From positions 1 to 37,118 of the forward strand of contig CAIXDX010000261.1 of the NCBI GenBank assembly GCA_903918335.1: 37,118 nucleotides of DNA, written 5' to 3'. A program made the position numbers and the translations under genes. The notes under the pieces are model-generated. The model was given only the letters and a program-made list of their open reading frames with translations, was not told where the DNA came from and did not search any database. Below, one piece after another: positions 26,834 through 34,475 of the stretch. Every line of letters begins with the position of its first letter. The first letter of the stretch is position 1. This stretch comes from an uncultured Methylococcaceae bacterium. Lineage in GTDB: Bacteria > Pseudomonadota > Gammaproteobacteria > Methylococcales > Methylomonadaceae.

Positions 26834-27177
26834 TGCCGTGTTTTTAAAACTATGTTATACCACCAAGAAATGTAAATATTCAAACAAATCATCTAGGATA
26901 GTACTCAAAAATACTGATGATTAGACGTTTCCAAGAATATTTATTTCCTAGGTGTTTATAGCAAACTAGACTAGACTCGAAGTTGAGGTATCAAGCTTTT
27001 TGGAAACGCTCATATAGTCGACTGATTTTTAATGCTATTTTCGGCTTTAAATCTTTCGTATCATTCTTCCGGCCTTATTTCAAGGAACATAAATATCAAA
27101 CTATCCTTTATCAAAATACTCTTTTGTTTAGAGCATTACACATTATCAAACGTATCAAGTTTGAGTGTATTATCCCA
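26834..27177. other. 344-bp region without a recognised gene
   Basis: This gap separates the divergent second RND operon and the 2OG-oxygenase gene and must contain both promoters. I could not assign a convincing -35/-10 pair. The oxygenase frame stays open back to a TTG at 26983; the extra residues are rich in Phe, Arg and Lys and resemble no family I know. They are probably untranslated leader, though an N-terminal extension or a decayed gene cannot be excluded. Confidence 0.4.
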
Positions 27178-27792
27178 GTGAAACTCGATGAAATTAATAT
27201 ATCAATTGGTGAAAGTTTACGTAATAAAAGTTGGTGGATGGGAAATCTCTTTCCTAAGACTTTACTCAGGCAATTAAACACAGATGCGAGAATGCTATCA
27301 AAAACTCAACAGTTTACTAAAGCCGCCACTGGCGCTTCGCATGCTAAATTAATCGACACTAAAATACGCGGTGACCAGACTTACTGGCTATCTGAGCCAA
27401 GTTTAGAACCACCAAACCTAGCCCAACTACAAATTTCCATTGCAATGCTTTCTTTAAAAGACACCTTTGAAAACTACTTTCCAATTCTTTTAAATAATTT
27501 TGAAGGTCATTACAGCCATTACCCTGCTGGCACTTTTTATAAAAAACACATGGATAATTCCCGTCACACGAATAATAGAGTCTTTAGTGTCATCACCTAT
27601 TTTAATCAAAATTGGCATGAAGGTGATGGGGGAGAACTCGTGCTATACAGCCCAGATAATGGACAATTACTTATTGAAATAAAACCTCTATTTGGTATCA
27701 CTGTCATTTTTTTTAGTGCTGACTTTCCCCATGAAGTAAAGGCAACAGTACCCGATCGATATAGTTTAACGGGCTGGTTTACACACAAGTAA
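27178..27792 (+). CDS. 2-oxoglutarate/Fe(II)-dependent oxygenase (SM-20/P4Hc-like)
   Basis: Predicted non-heme iron oxygenase of the prolyl-4-hydroxylase-like superfamily, 204 aa from the GTG at 27178. The iron ligands H124 and D126 (KKHMDNSRH) and H185 (FPHEV), plus the 2-oxoglutarate-binding R194 (PDRYSLTGWF), are in place. YPAGTFYKKHMD and GDGGELVLYSP are typical of bacterial SM-20-type members. The start is a judgement: GTG 27178 gives the usual family length and beginning (a helix then LFPKTLLRQLN). A TTG at 26983 would add 65 residues of unrecognised sequence, and ATG 27433 is too late. Substrate unknown. A selO relic follows. Confidence 0.8.
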   Translation: MKLDEINISIGESLRNKSWWMGNLFPKTLLRQLNTDARMLSKTQQFTKAATGASHAKLIDTKIRGDQTYWLSEPSLEPPNLAQLQISIAMLSLKDTFENYFPILLNNFEGHYSHYPAGTFYKKHMDNSRHTNNRVFSVITYFNQNWHEGDGGELVLYSPDNGQLLIEIKPLFGITVIFFSADFPHEVKATVPDRYSLTGWFTHK

Positions 27793-27836
27793 ATTGATTG
27801 CCGCTGCAGAAACAGCTCACGAATGATGGCAACTAA

Positions 27837-28025
27837 AAGAAATTGGAGTATCTCATCCGTCCTATACAGACTTGGCACACCCAGTTAATGCTAAAAGTAA
27901 ATCCCCTCCATGTCCTACGTAATCATCTATTAGAACTAGCGATTAATGATGCTGAGCAAGGCGACTTTAATTGTTTCTATCGTTTATTAGATCAAATTCA
28001 AAATCCTTTTGAAAACTATTCATAA
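27837..28025 (+). pseudogene. selO: Relic of the SelO/YdiU (UPF0061) C-terminus
   Basis: A 60-residue open stretch contains VNPLHVLRNHLLELAINDA, then EQGDFNCFYRLLDQIQNPFE. This matches the conserved C-terminal segment of SelO pseudokinase AMP-transferases (pattern NPKxVLRNxLAQxAIxxAExGD, then RLLxxLxNPF). Nothing of the remaining 400 or so residues is present. An in-frame TAA lies at 27834, there is no Shine-Dalgarno or good start, and the usual final PPxW...CSS tail is missing. I infer a gene eroded by deletion, with the oxygenase gene now directly upstream. It is not expected to be functional. Confidence 0.6.
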
Positions 28026-28096
28026 TGATTGCCTAAAACCCCATTAACACTTTAAAATTAACCGTCGACAGGCCTTTAATTTTAAGGAGCAACACC

Positions 28097-28423
28097 ATGA
28101 AAACAGTTATTTCAGCCATTGTTTTACTATTGGCTTGCACTACAAACATTAGCTTTGCAGAAGATGCTACTAAAGGTGAAGCCATATTTACCTCAAATTG
28201 CGCGGGTTGTCATGCAGGGGGTAAAAACTTCATGTCTCCGCATAAGTCTTTAAGTAAAGAAGATTTAGAAAAAAACCAAGTTAACACGACTGCCGCTATT
28301 ATTAATCAAATCACCAACGGCAAATCTCCCATGCCTGGCTTTGGTAAACTCGGCATTCTTAGTACTACTGATATTGAAAATGTAACCGCTTATGTCTTAC
28401 AAAAATCAACAGCTGGTTGGTAA
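28097..28423 (+). CDS. Cytochrome c6-like small c-type cytochrome
   Basis: A periplasmic electron carrier of 108 aa. A signal peptide ends near SFAED, the heme-binding site is CAGCH (C35, C38, H39), and the distal ligand is probably M79 in SPMPGFG. Beyond being a class I cytochrome, it follows the cytochrome c6 (c553) pattern closely: GEAIFTSNCAGCHAGGKN, the LSKEDLEKN segment, ITNGKSPMPGFG, then a helix ending in YVLQ with a terminal Trp. A strong Shine-Dalgarno (AAGGAG) precedes the ATG. Partner proteins are not evident nearby. The cytochrome call is firm; c6-like subtype by pattern only. Confidence 0.9.
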   Translation: MKTVISAIVLLLACTTNISFAEDATKGEAIFTSNCAGCHAGGKNFMSPHKSLSKEDLEKNQVNTTAAIINQITNGKSPMPGFGKLGILSTTDIENVTAYVLQKSTAGW

Positions 28424-28466
28424 TACACTGTCAGTAAGTGAAACAAACAAAGGGGTATGGTAATAT

Positions 28467-28488
28467 GTCTGATTAATCAGAATCAGAC
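28467..28488. promoter_or_regulatory. Nested palindromes upstream of the DUF3581 gene
   Basis: Between the cytochrome and DUF3581 genes, GTCTGATT (28467-28474) pairs with AATCAGAC (28481-28488). Inside this lies a perfect 12-bp palindrome CTGATTAATCAG (28469-28480). Three copies of the ATCAG/CTGAT half-site thus occur in 22 bp, ending 8 nt before the ATG. It may be a repressor operator or a leader hairpin that masks the start; there is no U-run for termination. Confidence 0.4.
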
Positions 28489-28496
28489 ACCGCACT

Positions 28497-29213
28497 ATGT
28501 TTTTACAAGATTTTTATAATACCACCGATCAAAATATTACGATTACCGCAGAACAAGCCAGTACCTTTGCTAAAGAAATTGCACATGATTTCAACCCGTT
28601 ACATGATGTAGATGCTAAGCGCTATTGTGTTCCAGGAGATTTATTATTCTCTCTCGCTTTAGAAAAGTACGGACTTAGCCAACAAATGTACTTTACCTTT
28701 GCGGGTATGGTTGGGCATGATGTGTTATTAAATTTTCCTGAAACTGATGCAACACACATTGATATTAACGACAACCAAGGTAAAACCTACTTACAGGTCG
28801 AACGTTCAGGTGATGTAACTCACAATACGAGTTTAATCGAAAGCTTTATACGTGATTATGTTGCATTCTCTGGTCAAAACTTCCCCTATGTTTTGGTCCC
28901 CTTATTAGAGCAAGAAAAAGTAATGTTTAATCTGAGTCGCCCTTTAGTGATTTATGAAAGCATGACACTGTCTTTTGATCATCTAGATTTTAAAGAAGCG
29001 TCAGTAGAAATGTTAGAGCCAAAAATAGAAGTGGATGGTAAACGCGCTACGGCCTTTTTACACTTCCAAATCAATGCAGAGAATGCAATTGTAGGTAAAG
29101 GCTTTAAGAAATTGGCTATTAGTGTACCTAACGCTTATGAAGCAGAACCTATGCAAGCGTTTGTTAATGAATACCTCAATAGGAAAAATACTTACTTAGG
29201 GAATTTAAAGTAA
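28497..29213 (+). CDS. DUF3581 family protein (hotdog-like)
   Basis: A 238-aa soluble protein of the gammaproteobacterial DUF3581 family. Diagnostic is the AKEIAHDFNPLHDVDAKRYC segment (residues about 23-42), which resembles the active-site region of MaoC-type hotdog dehydratases, followed by VPGDLLFSLALEKYGLSQ and FTFAGMVGHD. Biochemical role unknown; an acyl-thioester substrate is conceivable from the MaoC resemblance. Its 3' end overlaps the convergent YkgJ gene by 9 bp. The nested palindromes just upstream suggest its own control. Confidence 0.82.
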   Translation: MFLQDFYNTTDQNITITAEQASTFAKEIAHDFNPLHDVDAKRYCVPGDLLFSLALEKYGLSQQMYFTFAGMVGHDVLLNFPETDATHIDINDNQGKTYLQVERSGDVTHNTSLIESFIRDYVAFSGQNFPYVLVPLLEQEKVMFNLSRPLVIYESMTLSFDHLDFKEASVEMLEPKIEVDGKRATAFLHFQINAENAIVGKGFKKLAISVPNAYEAEPMQAFVNEYLNRKNTYLGNLK

Positions 29214-29696
29214 TTCAGTAAACCACTCAGTTAAATCACGCGTGTCGCCTAAAGCATTTAGGCGACGATCAATAGTGTCATGATTGCCCCACACCACATC
29301 GGCTAATGCTCCCTGCTCTACCTCAGTTTTAATTTCGTTACAATACAGTCCTAAATGTCTCTGCACATAAAAACCATAGGTACGGCAAGCAACGGGGCGA
29401 TATTCATAAAGACTGCATGCGCCTGCTGATTCATTTAACAAGGGACATACGACTGGTCGTGTTTTCTGTTCTGCCAAAGCTCGCATTTTTTTCCTGACGA
29501 CTTCCAATTGCTCAGGCGACAATGTCAATAAACCGACTTTTAGCAAATCCCATTCAGTACGGGTTAAGGATGGAATTTCTGCAAGTCGCCGACAACAAAG
29601 ATCGCAACCCATGCGACACTGCCAATCGGAGTGATGTTCGCGAATATCATTGACACGCTCATCAATATCTTGATGGAGTTGAAACAAAGGCTGCAT
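29205..29696 (-). CDS. YkgJ family cysteine-cluster protein
   Basis: A 163-aa protein with a CxxxCxxCC cluster (C27, C31, C34, C35) and further Cys at 84, 94, 104 and 119 (CPLL, ACSLYEYRPVACRTYG). This is the zinc- or Fe-S-binding pattern of the UPF0153/YkgJ family. Function not established. The start is ATG 29696, which shares its A with the TGA of the ABC permease (TGATG); a TTG just upstream is less likely. Coupling with an ABC-2 exporter may be incidental, as this family appears in many contexts. Confidence 0.85.
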   Translation of the reverse strand: MQPLFQLHQDIDERVNDIREHHSDWQCRMGCDLCCRRLAEIPSLTRTEWDLLKVGLLTLSPEQLEVVRKKMRALAEQKTRPVVCPLLNESAGACSLYEYRPVACRTYGFYVQRHLGLYCNEIKTEVEQGALADVVWGNHDTIDRRLNALGDTRDLTEWFTELL

Positions 29697-30460
29697 CAAT
29701 TTTTAATGCCCACACCTTTATGTAACATGATCAAACAAACAGAAATAAGTAATACCGTTGAACAACCGGTAATCATATATGCTAGCTCAATATTGACATC
29801 AGACACACCAATCAAACCGTAGCGGAAGGTGTTAACCATATACAAAATAGGATTGCATTTCGATAGCGTTTGCCAAAGGTTGGGTAACATATCAACCGAA
29901 AAAAACACACCACCCAAATAGCTTAAAGGGGTTAATACAAAGTTAGGAATAATAGAGATGTCATCAAAACTCTCTGCCAAGATAGCGTTGATAAATCCCG
30001 CCAAAGCAAAGAGCACCGATGTTAAGAAAGCAATACTCAAAGCAATTAAATAATTGTGTATCTCGATATGAGCAAACAACAAAGAGATCAGCGCCACTAC
30101 AAAACCAACCAACAAACCTCTAATGACCCCACCACTGATATAGCCGGCTAAAATAACCCAATTAGGCACGGGGGCAACGAGTAACTCTTCAATATTGCGC
30201 TGAAATTTTGTGGAATAAAAAGAAGATACTACATTGGCATAAGAATGACTAATCACCGACATTAAAATAACGCCCGGCACGATATAGTTCATATAACTAG
30301 CACCGTCCACAGTGCCAATTCGAGAGCCGATGAGTTCACCAAAGATTAAAAAATACAAAGCCGTGGTGATTGCAGGCGGCAATAAAGTTTGCGGCCAAAT
30401 GCGTACGAAGCGAACAATTTCCTTAAATATAATTGTTCTTAATGGAATCAATACATTCAT
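29696..30460 (-). CDS. ABC-2 type transporter permease
   Basis: A 254-aa inner-membrane permease with about six hydrophobic helices. It has the ABC-2 pattern, including FLIFGELIGSRIG after TM1, YMNYIVPGVILMSVI, FQRNIEELLVAPVPNW, and FVLTPLSYLGGVFFSVDMLP near the fifth helix. It closely resembles the YadH-type exporter subunit. It starts one base over the end of the ATPase gene (30460), so both subunits are co-translated. Substrate unknown; YadGH-type exporters are not characterised in detail. Confidence 0.9.
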   Translation of the reverse strand: MNVLIPLRTIIFKEIVRFVRIWPQTLLPPAITTALYFLIFGELIGSRIGTVDGASYMNYIVPGVILMSVISHSYANVVSSFYSTKFQRNIEELLVAPVPNWVILAGYISGGVIRGLLVGFVVALISLLFAHIEIHNYLIALSIAFLTSVLFALAGFINAILAESFDDISIIPNFVLTPLSYLGGVFFSVDMLPNLWQTLSKCNPILYMVNTFRYGLIGVSDVNIELAYMITGCSTVLLISVCLIMLHKGVGIKN

Positions 30461-31386
30461 CAGTTCACCCCTTCAGACGTTGAATCAATTAAGTTTAAAA
30501 AGAGTTGCTCCAAGCGATTAGTTTTATTTTTTAAACTGACCACTCTTATATTCAAACTGCTTAATTGATTAAACAAGGCATTTAAACCAATTTCTTTAGG
30601 TACCAACACATTTAAAACTTTATCTGACACCTGCTCTATTTGATAACCAGAGATAACCGGCGTTGTTTGCAAAGGTTGCGATAAATCTAAGACAAAATGA
30701 TCAACATGTAAGCGTGCTAATAAACTCACCATATCAGAATGCTCAACGATATTACCTTGATCAATAATAGCGATATTACGGCATAAACTTTCGGCTTCTT
30801 CAAGATAGTGTGTCGTTAAAATGATAGTCGTCCCATTGTCATTCAGGGTTTGCATCATCTTCCACATTGAGCGTCTAATTTCGATATCAACACCAGCCGT
30901 TGGTTCATCCAAAATTAATAATTTAGGTTCATGCACCATAGCCCGAGCAATCATTACCCGACGCTTCATTCCACCGGACAAACGACGCGAAACAGTATCT
31001 CGCTTATCCCATAAATCCATTTGCTTTAAACAAATTTCAGTACGCTCTAAGGCCTGTTTACGGGGTATGCCATAATAACCCGCCTGATTAAATACGATAG
31101 CTTTAACCGTATCAAACTGATTAAAATTGATTTCTTGGGGCACAACGCCTAAACAACTTTTTGCCTGTTCACGATCTTTATGCAAATCATGTCCAAAAAT
31201 ATTAACAGAGCCACTCGTACTATTAACCAATGAACTAATGATGCCAATAGCAGTAGATTTACCTGCGCCATTGGGACCTAACAAAGCAAAAAAATCACCT
31301 TGATCTACGTCTAGGTTAATTCCTTTTAATGCTTCAAAACCATTATTGTAGATTTTTCGCAAATTACGTATCGATAATGCATTCAT
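30460..31386 (-). CDS. ABC transporter ATP-binding protein (YadG-like)
   Basis: A 308-aa ABC ATPase that energises the adjacent ABC-2 permease. Motifs: Walker A GPNGAGKST (37-45), Q-loop in VVPQEINF, signature LSGGMKRR (136-143), Walker B LLILDEP (156-162) and switch His H193 in TTHYLEEAE. The C-terminal 80 residues are a regulatory or accessory extension typical of this subgroup. It is divergent from ppx across 139 bp. Confidence 0.93.
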   Translation of the reverse strand: MNALSIRNLRKIYNNGFEALKGINLDVDQGDFFALLGPNGAGKSTAIGIISSLVNSTSGSVNIFGHDLHKDREQAKSCLGVVPQEINFNQFDTVKAIVFNQAGYYGIPRKQALERTEICLKQMDLWDKRDTVSRRLSGGMKRRVMIARAMVHEPKLLILDEPTAGVDIEIRRSMWKMMQTLNDNGTTIILTTHYLEEAESLCRNIAIIDQGNIVEHSDMVSLLARLHVDHFVLDLSQPLQTTPVISGYQIEQVSDKVLNVLVPKEIGLNALFNQLSSLNIRVVSLKNKTNRLEQLFLNLIDSTSEGVN

Positions 31387-31435
31387 ATTGAAACTAACAC
31401 TTAACGGGAGCCAATAAATAAGTTAAATTAGACTA

Positions 31436-31466
31436 GTGACATAAATAGCGCAGCGCTTAAGGTCAC
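31436..31466. other. Nested inverted repeats between the ABC exporter and ppx
   Basis: GTGAC (31436-31440) and GTCAC (31462-31466) enclose a tight GC-rich palindrome AGCGC-A-GCGCT (31447-31457) in otherwise AT-rich sequence. The two-tier symmetry in the shared promoter region of divergent genes fits a regulator site. No known consensus is recognised. Confidence 0.3.
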
Positions 31467-31484
31467 ATTAAAAACCAACGAATT

Positions 31485-31513
31485 TTAACAGATATTAATA
31501 CGCTTAGTACAAA
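31485..31513 (+). promoter_or_regulatory. Possible ppx promoter
   Basis: TTAACA (31485-31490) and TACAAA (31508-31513) are separated by 17 bp. The GTG start of ppx lies 12 nt after the -10-like element, so the transcript would be nearly leaderless. The hexamers match the sigma-70 consensus only in part. Confidence 0.3.
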
Positions 31514-31525
31514 ACTGGATATTAC

Positions 31526-33025
31526 GTGCCTATAAAACCACCCGAAATGGTCGCCGCTGTAGACCTTGGTTCGAACAGCTTCCACATGATCGTTTGCAGC
31601 CTAAAAGATGGCGCACCTCAAACGATTGACCGATTAAGAGAAATGGTGAGACTCGCCTCGGGGCTTGATGAATATAAAATATTAGATGAGCCCACTCAAC
31701 AAAGAGCCTTAGCTTGCTTAGAGCGCTTTGGCCAAAGAATCAGCCACTTCCCAAAAGGTAGTGTGCGAATCGTGGGTACTAATACCTTACGCACCGCAGT
31801 CAATTCAAAAGACTTTTTATTAAAAGCAGAACAGGCATTAAATCACCCGATCGATATCATTTCAGGTATAGAGGAAGCACGTTTAATTTATCTAGGCGTT
31901 TCTTACAGCTTAAGCAGTAACGCCAAATTACGTCTAGTCATGGATATTGGTGGCGGCAGTACAGAATACATTATCGGTACAGGCGATACACCACAAGAAA
32001 AAGAAAGCTTACACATGGGCTGTGTCACTGTCAGCAATCTTTTTTTCAATGAAGGCAAACTATCCAGAAGCGCTTTTAATAAAGCGACACTTTATGCACA
32101 ACAAAAACTGGAACCTTTCCAAAGAAAATTTCATCATCAAAACTGGGATGAAGCCATTGGCGCTTCAGGTAGTTTGCGATCTATTGCAAAAGTCCTAAAA
32201 TCGACTGGCTGGAGCAATAATGGTATTACCCGTGCAGGGCTAGAAAAGTTAGCGGAACACTTAACCCAATGTACTCACATCAATGAATTAAATCTACCTG
32301 ATCTTGATCCAGAACGCTTACCGGTATTTCCAGGTGGCTTGGCTATTGTCTATGCAACTTTCAAAAGCTTAGGCATCGAGCAAATGACAGTGTCTGATGG
32401 CGCATTAAGAGAGGGTCTAATACTCGACTTAGTCGGTAGAATCTATGATGAGGATATGCGTTCCGTCACCGTTAAGTCAGTGGTTGAACGTTATCATACT
32501 GATAAAAAACAAGCCGGTCGAATCAAAGATACCATTACAGTGTTGTTAACCCAATTAAAAGAAAACTGTCATTGGGCGATGAATGAAAACTGCATCCAAT
32601 ACTTAAACTGGGCCGCAGACTTGCATGAGATTGGTATTGATATAGCGCATAGTCAATATCATAAACACGGGGCTTATATTATTGAGAATGGCGATTTAGC
32701 AGGCTTCTCAAATCAAGACCAACGTGTCTTATCGACACTCGTTAGGTATCATAGACGCAAAATCAATCCTAATGCTTACACAGAATTACCCACCCCTTGG
32801 TCAGAGTTAGCCCCTTATCTAACCGTTGTTTTAAGATTAGCTGTTTTACTGCATCGTAATCGTTTAGAGCAAGCCTTACCTGACATTAAAATTAGCTTAT
32901 TGAAAAATAAATTCTATTTACAATTCCCAGAACTCTACTTAGAACAATCACCGCTCACCCGAGCTGATTTAATACTTGAGGCTGACTACTTAAAAGCAGC
33001 GGGCTTTAAATTGGATTTTATATAG
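31526..33025 (+). CDS. ppx: Exopolyphosphatase (Ppx/GppA family)
   Basis: Hydrolyses inorganic polyphosphate from the chain end; paralogues (GppA) act on pppGpp. The 499-aa length and full C-terminal HD-like domain favour Ppx. The actin-like ATPase fold motifs are visible: DLGSNSFHMIVC (from D13), phosphate-2 DIGGGSTE (from D140), the SGIEEARLIYLGV segment and ASGSLRSIAKVL. The C-terminal part has WAADLHEIGIDIAHSQYHKH and LSTLVRYHRR, typical of long Ppx. The start codon is GTG at 31526; no Shine-Dalgarno is obvious. Confidence 0.93.
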   Translation: MPIKPPEMVAAVDLGSNSFHMIVCSLKDGAPQTIDRLREMVRLASGLDEYKILDEPTQQRALACLERFGQRISHFPKGSVRIVGTNTLRTAVNSKDFLLKAEQALNHPIDIISGIEEARLIYLGVSYSLSSNAKLRLVMDIGGGSTEYIIGTGDTPQEKESLHMGCVTVSNLFFNEGKLSRSAFNKATLYAQQKLEPFQRKFHHQNWDEAIGASGSLRSIAKVLKSTGWSNNGITRAGLEKLAEHLTQCTHINELNLPDLDPERLPVFPGGLAIVYATFKSLGIEQMTVSDGALREGLILDLVGRIYDEDMRSVTVKSVVERYHTDKKQAGRIKDTITVLLTQLKENCHWAMNENCIQYLNWAADLHEIGIDIAHSQYHKHGAYIIENGDLAGFSNQDQRVLSTLVRYHRRKINPNAYTELPTPWSELAPYLTVVLRLAVLLHRNRLEQALPDIKISLLKNKFYLQFPELYLEQSPLTRADLILEADYLKAAGFKLDFI

Positions 33026-33035
33026 CGCTATCAAA

Positions 33036-34304
33036 ATGAAACTAATACTAAGGCTCTTTACATATACATTAAGCACCTTAGTATTACTTTGTCTAATAGT
33101 TGTCATTTTTGGTGTCAGTAATGAACCTGAGGAGGCCATCGGTTGGACACTAACCCCGGATGATATTGGCCGAGCCAAGAAGATACTTCATGAAGGCGCC
33201 AAAACCAAGCCTGATGAAGTGGGTACCATTGAACTAACGAAAGATGATTTAAATCTTGCGACCAATTATCTATTAAATCGCTACATTCAAAGCGCAGTAA
33301 AGATAGAGCTAAAAAACAACGCAGTCAGATTTAGCGTCACTATGACCCTGCCCCACAAAAATATTCTGGGTCAGTACGTCAATATCAGTTTTAAATTAGG
33401 CAATGAAAAACCCACTGATCGACCAAAATTGACTAAATTTAAAGCGGGGGCCCTTATACTACCAGCCAGATTGGCGGCATTTATCATTGATACTGTCATT
33501 CATAATACACAGCTCAAAAACTACTATTTATTAGCGATAAACCCCCTTAAGTCGGTTGATATTAATGAACAGAGAGTGATAATTTCATATTACTCAAGTA
33601 AAGAAACCCGTATGCGTGCCGGCAATATCCTGACGCAAAATACCAATAACTCACCCGAGCTTAATATTTATCAACAAAAAATCAATGAAATTGTCAATCA
33701 ACATGATCCCGCGTGGCGGCTGTCTCTTGCCGACCTATTAAAATCAACTTTTCAACTCGCATTTGAGCGGTCAACTGTTGATACGGCTATTAGTGAGAAC
33801 AAACTCGCCATTATGGCAGTCAATAACTATGTCAATCACAAAGAACCTAAAGGTTTTTTAACGCCACCCACGGCTAATAACATAACCGAAAAATACTATC
33901 CGGCTTTTTTATATAAACGCGCAGACTTGGCTCAGCATTTTATAGGCTCAGCAGCTATTACTGCATCGACGGGAAGAGAGGTGGCTAAGGTAATGGGCGA
34001 AGAAAAAGAACTGAGTGATGCCAATGGTGGATCAGGCTTTAGCTTTATTGATTTAACGGCTGATAAAGCGGGGACAAAGTTTGGAGAAATAACTACTTCA
34101 AGTCCAGAGAATGCCCGTAAAGCGCAAAAGGCCATTGCAGAGATTAAAGACTACAGCGACTTTATGCCAGATCCTAGAGACTTACCAGAACACATGAATG
34201 AAGCAGAATTTAAAGATAAGTATGGCTCCATAGAAAGCCCTGTATATAAAGAGTTATCAAAAGAAATTGATAACCGAATTTCTAAAATGCTTTTGTATCA
34301 ATAA
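33036..34304 (+). CDS. Membrane-anchored protein of unknown function downstream of ppx
   Basis: A 422-aa protein with one N-terminal transmembrane helix (about 5-27) and a large, probably periplasmic, remainder; no lipobox. An early helical stretch DDIGRAKKILHEG and the DDLNLATNYLLNRY segment are followed by beta-rich sequence. A further segment (ALILPARLAAFIIDTVIHNT) and a lower-complexity C-terminal region complete it. I do not recognise the family. It starts 10 nt after the ppx stop, so it is probably co-transcribed. The C-terminal third carries Ser/Ala/Gly-rich and acidic stretches. Function not inferable. Confidence 0.75.
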   Translation: MKLILRLFTYTLSTLVLLCLIVVIFGVSNEPEEAIGWTLTPDDIGRAKKILHEGAKTKPDEVGTIELTKDDLNLATNYLLNRYIQSAVKIELKNNAVRFSVTMTLPHKNILGQYVNISFKLGNEKPTDRPKLTKFKAGALILPARLAAFIIDTVIHNTQLKNYYLLAINPLKSVDINEQRVIISYYSSKETRMRAGNILTQNTNNSPELNIYQQKINEIVNQHDPAWRLSLADLLKSTFQLAFERSTVDTAISENKLAIMAVNNYVNHKEPKGFLTPPTANNITEKYYPAFLYKRADLAQHFIGSAAITASTGREVAKVMGEEKELSDANGGSGFSFIDLTADKAGTKFGEITTSSPENARKAQKAIAEIKDYSDFMPDPRDLPEHMNEAEFKDKYGSIESPVYKELSKEIDNRISKMLLYQ

Positions 34305-34306
34305 AC

Positions 34307-34399
34307 TTACCGTCTTTTACCGGCTATATAACCCAAAAAGGTAGAAACAATAAAACAAACTAAAATAATCCATGGAAAAAAAGTATCTGCAACGCTCAT
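34307..34399 (-). CDS. Candidate 30-aa single-pass membrane miniprotein
   Basis: A short ORF in the 170-bp gap after the ppx-linked gene reads, on the minus strand, MSVADTFFPW, then a hydrophobic run IILVCFIVSTFLGYIAG, and ends KRR. This is a textbook small membrane protein: short polar N-terminus, one 17-20 residue helix, positively charged C-terminus. An AGGG lies 7 nt before the ATG at 34399. Its stop is 3 bp from the stop of the convergent gene. Similar tiny proteins serve as accessory subunits of respiratory or transport complexes, but no such complex adjoins. Could be a chance ORF. Confidence 0.45.
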   Translation of the reverse strand: MSVADTFFPWIILVCFIVSTFLGYIAGKRR

Positions 34400-34475
34400 A
34401 TTAGTACCCTATAAAATAAAGTTATATTTATAACAATTAGATATGACATCTGTATTAACTCATATCATGAGGACA

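Noticed and set aside
34421-34434. AT-only palindrome GTTATA-TT-TATAAC as a terminator of the acidic protein gene
   Set aside because: Loop of two bases and no GC in the stem core make a stable RNA hairpin unlikely; such sequences are expected by chance in AT-rich DNA.
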